DNA of 64,000 nt from Climacium dendroides (Eukaryota > Streptophyta > Bryopsida > Hypnales > Climaciaceae): positions 24,879,538 through 24,943,537 of the forward strand of contig OX467091.1 in assembly GCA_950106755.1 (NCBI GenBank). The letters run 5' to 3'. This document shows positions 58,618-64,000 of the stretch, in pieces. The notes under the pieces were generated by a model. The model was not told the DNA's origin, searched no databases, and was given only the letters and a program-made list of their open reading frames with translations. Position 1 is the stretch's first letter; every line of letters begins with the position of its first letter. Made by a program: the position numbers and the translations under genes.

Positions 58618-60444
58618 TTAGACGCTTCATGCACTCTACTTTTGAAGCACAAAACTGCATCAATCGCATACCGCACGAGCTACAATAATCATACGACAAG
58701 GAACTCAGTGAACCTGAGTGTCGCTGCTTCAGTTGCTTTGGTATTAACCAAAACACCCTCTAAAACACGTAAATCCGCTGAGAATGTAGGGAGGACCGCT
58801 AGAGTTGTAATAAATGAAATCCGTGCAAATATACAAAAATAGAATGCAAGATTAAGAGATGTTCACTTGGCGCTCTCAGCAATAACTAACATTAAAAGTA
58901 CAATATTTCATTTCAATGAGAATCAACCATTTAATATTTTAGACTAAATTTGTGTATCAACGACAACAATCATGACGGTCATTGGCTTTAATGACTGACG
59001 AAAAGAAGGACAAGAACCACCAATGATTATGAGAACAAGTACGATGAAGAAGCCGCTGCAATATGAGTCAGGGAGCTGAGTTCAGGAGTTTGGTAATGTG
59101 GTGCTCATACATTCAACGAGATCAGGGTTTCAATCATCACGGTAGATTGTATCTGGAAGTATACAGTGTCAGTTAGATTGTAGTGTCCAGTAGATCGCAA
59201 TGTCCAGTGATGGATGCTAGACGTTTGAATTGATAATGTCCTGTACGAAAATATTACCTAGCACAATTTTTTGTTATTGATAACTTGCTCACCATGTGGC
59301 AATGGGAATTTATATTGAGCACAAGTGTTAACAAACTTAGAGAAGAAATTTATTAAATGCCCACAAACACCGCCACTTTAAAGCTAATAGGGCAATGGCA
59401 TTAAAATCATAAATCCACTTCAGAAAGAATATGGAGAGTAAAATGACCAAAAATCACAAAGCACTTATTAATAGGAAACATATAACATGTCTTCCAGTTG
59501 CAACAGGAAAATTCCAAAATACATGAAGACTAGGAACTATACCAACGTTGTAGGGGATCATACTCTCACAATGAAGTAGTAGTTCCTGCCTAATGATTAT
59601 AGTTAGATGTATTCTATTCCAACAATAATTCCAAATACCGAATTCAATTTTACAATTCACATAAGCCTTGAAGTACAACTGAGATTCACCAATTTAATTC
59701 AAGAACACGATAATTCTGAAAATGTAAAATAATATATAATAAACCTCCACATGCCCAACCTAGAACACCACACAAGTTCGTTCCGAACTAGAAATCCAAC
59801 CCTCCCAACTACAAGACCTAATCATGCGACCCCAAACTAAGAGACCAAAACAAAGAAATCCAATCGTACACCTTCAATCCGAAACTCCCAGGTAATGTCC
59901 AAACATGAATTTTTATATCATTCTTGTAAACCCTATGTTGGTATTCGTCGTGGTCCTGCTCGTGTCGCATACTGGGGGTGCCCTGAGGAACCTCTTAGTG
60001 CCGAGAGGCATCTGGGAGGGGAGGGGGGCATACGCCCTATCCCCAATAATTAACTTGGTTTCATTAGGTGTTTACAAATTGAATGCAATGGAGAAAACCT
60101 TTCAAACCAATCTAATTGTAGGTCATTAAGTTTGAATAATACATCATTGAAATATCATTAGACACGAGAAGCTCCATGACAAATTGAGAATTCTGAGTAA
60201 TACAATTATTTCATATGAACACAGAATACTAATAGGCCTTATATATGATATAGAGTTGAACAAAATGTATAAAAATTCTCTATACTAGTGCAATTATATG
60301 TATAAATAATGCTTCCATTTCAAAAATGTAGAATCCGAGTTCGACATTGAAAGTAATCAAAGCATCAATGACCAAAAAAATGAAGACAACATCATGAGGT
60401 CAATGCTAAGCACACAATAACAGTGATGTAGTGTATACAATACA
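58618..60444. other. Spacer between the transposase and the methyltransferase-like gene
   Basis: 1.8 kb with no recognised gene. It must contain the 3' end of the methyltransferase-like transcript and, if the transposase has its own promoter, that promoter. A GC-rich patch (GAGAGGCATCTGGGAGGGGA) lies near 60002. No copy of the element's 3' terminal sequence is present. Confidence 0.5.
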
Positions 60445-63400
60445 TCAAATAGAGCTATTCGACGTTGAACTATCCTCTGTAGCCGATGAATCCAAATCTG
60501 TCTCTATTGCATAATCATCTATAAATTCTAAAACTCGAGGTTGCACTGAACGTGCTCGTGAAGTTGGATTTGGATCCATTGCCACAAAGTCTCGTGACAA
60601 TGCCTCAGCATACACGAGTAGGTGAAAAGATTTGGGAGGACTTGGAAAAAATCCTGGTCTTCCAAAAAAAGGCACATGCTGGAAGTTCCTCACTTCTTGA
60701 GCTTGCCTTTACATCCAAAGAAACAGAAAATTAGATAGAAATTCCCAAATTGATTATATAACAAAAAATGCATCAATAGCAAGATAGACTTACTTACTGA
60801 ATCGGGCTGTCTTCACGATACGATCAAGAACAACCACTTCTTCATCCACGTCAAATGTTGAAGGATTTGATTGGGTTGGTTTGGGAGGTACCATAGTTTT
60901 GCACATGACAGGTGCAATGAGGGCATCAAATATCAATTTATCCTCCTCAAAGGCTAGTATATGTCGTCGAGTTGCACGACATGCTTGAATAGTTGAACCT
61001 GAAATGAACCAAACACAGATAAGAAAAATATAGTATGAACACATTTCAAATTAAATAAGAGTCCCACAATTACTAAATTCAAAGAAGGAATTACCTGTAG
61101 CTGCTGCGCAATCCACAACAACATCGCCTGGTTGTGATAGCCCTTCTATAAGCATTTGCATGAAGTGTCGAGATTTTTCCCGAGGACCTCGCCACGGAAT
61201 GTCTCCATTCATGGTTACATCATCGCGGTTGCAAAAGTTTTGCAAGATGTTATCACGAGCAATATTGACACCTACCTCTTCATGGGAAGGAACATGTTGG
61301 AATGGAAAATCAATATCAGTCTTTGGCCCAGATTCCCTCACAAGAAGAGAGATAGAAAATCGCATCGTCTGCAAAAATTCAGAAGTTAGAAAGTAGCACA
61401 AATGCAAATCAATTGTAAAGCAAAGGAAATGAAATATGAGGTTAGGATTAATCATACCGTCTTCTTTGGATCGGCTGGCGATGTCAAATGCAGATGATTC
61501 ATCCCTAACCAAGTCATGATTATTCTAAATCCGTAAGTTTCACAACAACCAAGAAGAAAACTTTTGTGACGAACAGAAGCTGCTGGATACATGATAAGAA
61601 GGCCCCCCTTGTCATGGAGATATTCCTGAGCAAAGTCGAAAATAGGAACCAATGAATCTTTTTTGAACTCATTCCATTTTGGAATAGGGCTCGGCGGAGC
61701 TGAAACGGTTGGAACATGAAGGCCTTCGGGGACATCCATGATGATGAGGTCCACCGCCTACTTCATGTTTAACATACCATCAAAATATCTATCCTTATCG
61801 CTAGAATGCTGTAGAAGACATTAATGTTTAAATATCGTTAGTTCCAAATGAATAAGAAACTAAAATAATATGTAATAAAGCACATTTGAATTCTAATTGA
61901 ATTTGGAAACTACTTGACAACAAATTAGAACACAATATTAAAAGTATACGAAATAGAAACATACCATGTCTAAGAATGTCAAGACAGCATCAAAGGCCTT
62001 ATTATCACTCGGGAGACTCTCCACCGATAAGTTGAGAATGCACTCGTCAATATCAGGTATAGGGCCGAAATTTTGAATGGTTGTTGTCAGACCATGTACT
62101 AAAAGATCCTGTGTGAGGGAAAATCCGGATGAAGTATCTTTCATTCCAATGCCACTTGTTGCTGGTTCATGCACCGACTCCTCTGCCTTTCGTTTTGTGC
62201 CTTTTTTCTTGGACTTTTCTTCTTCTCTATCAACCTTCTTGGCCAAGCGCTTCTTCTTGTTCTCTTCCATCCGCTTCTTTGTCTCCTCCAATCGATCCAC
62301 TTTTTTTTTGTCAGCTACTTCTCGTCTGATTATAGCTTTGGCTTTGGCCTCCGGGTCCAATCCAACAAATTCATCGAACTCCGGCTCTGTAATAGCATTC
62401 TCTGTCAATGTCTTGAAGAGAGCTTCTTCTTCAGCAGGAGTACATCCTATATTGCATTCCAAGTACCATGGGCAAGCTTGGAGATGTGGAGTCGTCCAAT
62501 TCCGTAGCTGATAAGCCGAGAACATACAATCCGATGATGATCTATCTAACCATGTTGTAAGAAAAGGTGGCAAATCCTTCTTCTCGATAGCTTTCTTGGC
62601 GTACAACTCAAACTTGAAATACCTATTCATATTAAATTCAAAATCAATTACCTAAATAAAATAGTATATAAAGTCCATAGAGATTCCAACATAATTATTC
62701 TAAGAATATGAAAGACAAGAACTACATTAAACAATAAAAGCTACATTGGTTAAAAAATCAGAATCTATATTCCAGACAATATTTCTTACAATTTGACGTC
62801 CTACTAGCTAGTTCATCTAGATGTGCCTGTAATCCATAACATCAGCCTCAAAACATAAGTAAGTAAAATGGCAAGTTTTCAAACCTATATATCAAGCGCT
62901 TGACAGCGAGCATAGCCCCTTTGAAGTCTTTGAAATTATCGGATTTTTTAAAAGTATCTCCTCCCTTGAAAACACCTGTGTAAGCTGTCTCCCAAAGTTT
63001 CATTCTCCAACCTTCAATATACTCCATCAATGATTCTGGCTCGGCAGGAACGGACATGTTGATTGGAATATTGTTAGATTGAACAATATTGTCGAACATC
63101 TCGCATGATGCCTCTTCCATCTAAATACAAAGTTAGACATCAATTTTAGGTCATTTCTGTACGTTATACACAATCATACTAATATAATTGAAGGATATTG
63201 AAATAAAATATAATTAATAATTTATCAAAAGAAAACTTACCCCAGCATACCAACAAGCCTTTGCCAAAAATATCATTAATTTTTCTTCATTGACAGGACG
63301 AGAAGGAAAGCGTCAGGCCTCTCTAGTAGGACCAGATGCATTCATCCACTTGAGCCACTTAATCTTGTTTTCCGCACTTGTAGAGGCTGTGGCTATCATT

Positions 63401-64000
63401 TGTAATTTTTCTAAGGTTAATTCCAGAGTTGCAAAAAGGTTCCAATGCCTTTGGATCTGCAAGAATGCAATGCATGAGAATTAGAATTTAATATACATCA
63501 TGTTTGAAGATATGAGTAGATTTGATCAATGATGGTTTAGGCATACCTCAAGAAGCCAGTCTTTTCCCAGAGCCGGATTAGCAACAGCCACCATCTTTGA
63601 CATTTTTTTATAAAACTTCTCGGTGGAATCTTTGATAGAGCTCCTCATTGCGGCTGCAACACCATATGACGTCACCTCTTCACAAGGAGTGTCCTCTTTG
63701 TATTTACGAACAGCAATATCGGCTGCTGCAGATATGTCTTGCTACAAAATTGCAAATAGACACGAAAAGAACATAAACATAAACATTTTTATATCGACAT
63801 ATAAAAATTCATATAAAAACACTTGAAATCATTACAAAAACATGGTGGAAGTAATACCTTGAAAATGAATGATGTGAAGACTTCGAGGGACATAGAGTAC
63901 CACTTAGACCGGGTAACCATCAAACAGGTGTTCACATCTTCCGATGATAGAAGTTCTTTAAACTTCTCAATGTCCATGACACCATACTTCTGAACTCGAT
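60445..64000 (-). pseudogene. Permuted N4/N6 DNA-methyltransferase-like gene, 5'-truncated by the window, one in-frame stop
   Basis: At least nine exons on the minus strand keep frame: 63858-64000 (open at the edge), 63547-63741, 63241-63456, 62885-63120, 61965-62622, 61458-61757, 61095-61368, 60798-60998, 60445-60701. A lysine-rich coiled-coil segment (ADKKKVDRLEETKKRMEENK) precedes the domain. The methyltransferase-like motifs come in permuted order: a motif-IV-like AVDLIIMDVPEG first, then PWRGPREKSRHFMQML and a motif-I-like DVVVDCAAATGSTIQACRA...HILAFEED. This is the beta-class order of N4/N6 amino-methyltransferases. The catalytic (D/N/S)PP(Y/F/W) is D-V-P-E, so activity is doubtful. TGA at 63313-63315 interrupts exon 63241-63456 at GPTREA*RFPSRP. 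Good splice sites and open frames elsewhere suggest recent decay or a selected non-catalytic role. It lies directly upstream of the transposase on the same strand. Confidence 0.6.

Noticed and set aside
58618..60444. Possible 5' terminal inverted repeat of the right MULE copy
   Set aside because: I looked for the complement of the 3' terminal sequence (ACAACGAAGCTAGTATACG) and found none here or up to 64000.

Overview
The window is nuclear DNA of a land plant. It is AT-rich, its genes are split by many GT-AG introns, it holds a plant-type full-size ABCG/PDR transporter, and most of the rest is transposon-derived. The species cannot be fixed from the sequence. I lean towards a repeat-rich non-seed plant (lycophyte, fern or bryophyte), but this is a guess. 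All splice models were built by eye from GT/AG sites, frame continuity and family knowledge.

Layout. 1-4009 is the 3' part of a MULE-like DNA transposon on the + strand with a broken transposase. 4425-4649 is a relic of a related element. 5252-9604 has no gene but holds a CACTA MITE and a roughly 260-bp tandem triplication. 9605-23717 (minus) is an intact 22-exon PDR transporter; the exon lengths sum to 4578 bp (1525 aa). Five degenerate repeats lie directly upstream of it. 24.6-44.7 kb is gene-free and holds a 1170-bp CACTA element with a subterminal repeat array, several foldback MITEs, a tandem duplication split by two insertions, and a minisatellite with a roughly 26-bp unit. 44700-48529 (minus) is an intact 9-exon TFIIE-alpha gene (487 aa). 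49.7-52.7 kb is degenerate repeat DNA with an unrecognised ORF cut off at a transposon edge. 52727-58617 (minus) is a second, inverted copy of the MULE-like element with an apparently intact two-exon, 1203-aa transposase. 60445-64000 (minus, open at the window edge) is a multi-exon gene with a permuted N4/N6 DNA-methyltransferase-like domain, a degenerate catalytic motif and one in-frame stop.

How it fits together. The two MULE copies form inverted repeats of 4.0 and 3.8 kb with about 48.7 kb between them, and so bracket both host genes. The left copy has lost its splice donor, gained a nonsense codon and received a CACTA MITE. The right copy looks competent and lies directly downstream, on the same strand, of the methyltransferase-like gene. 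No terminal inverted repeat of the element is visible between the transposase start and the window end. The methyltransferase-like gene could therefore belong to the same large element. That is the most interesting open question here, and it is inference.
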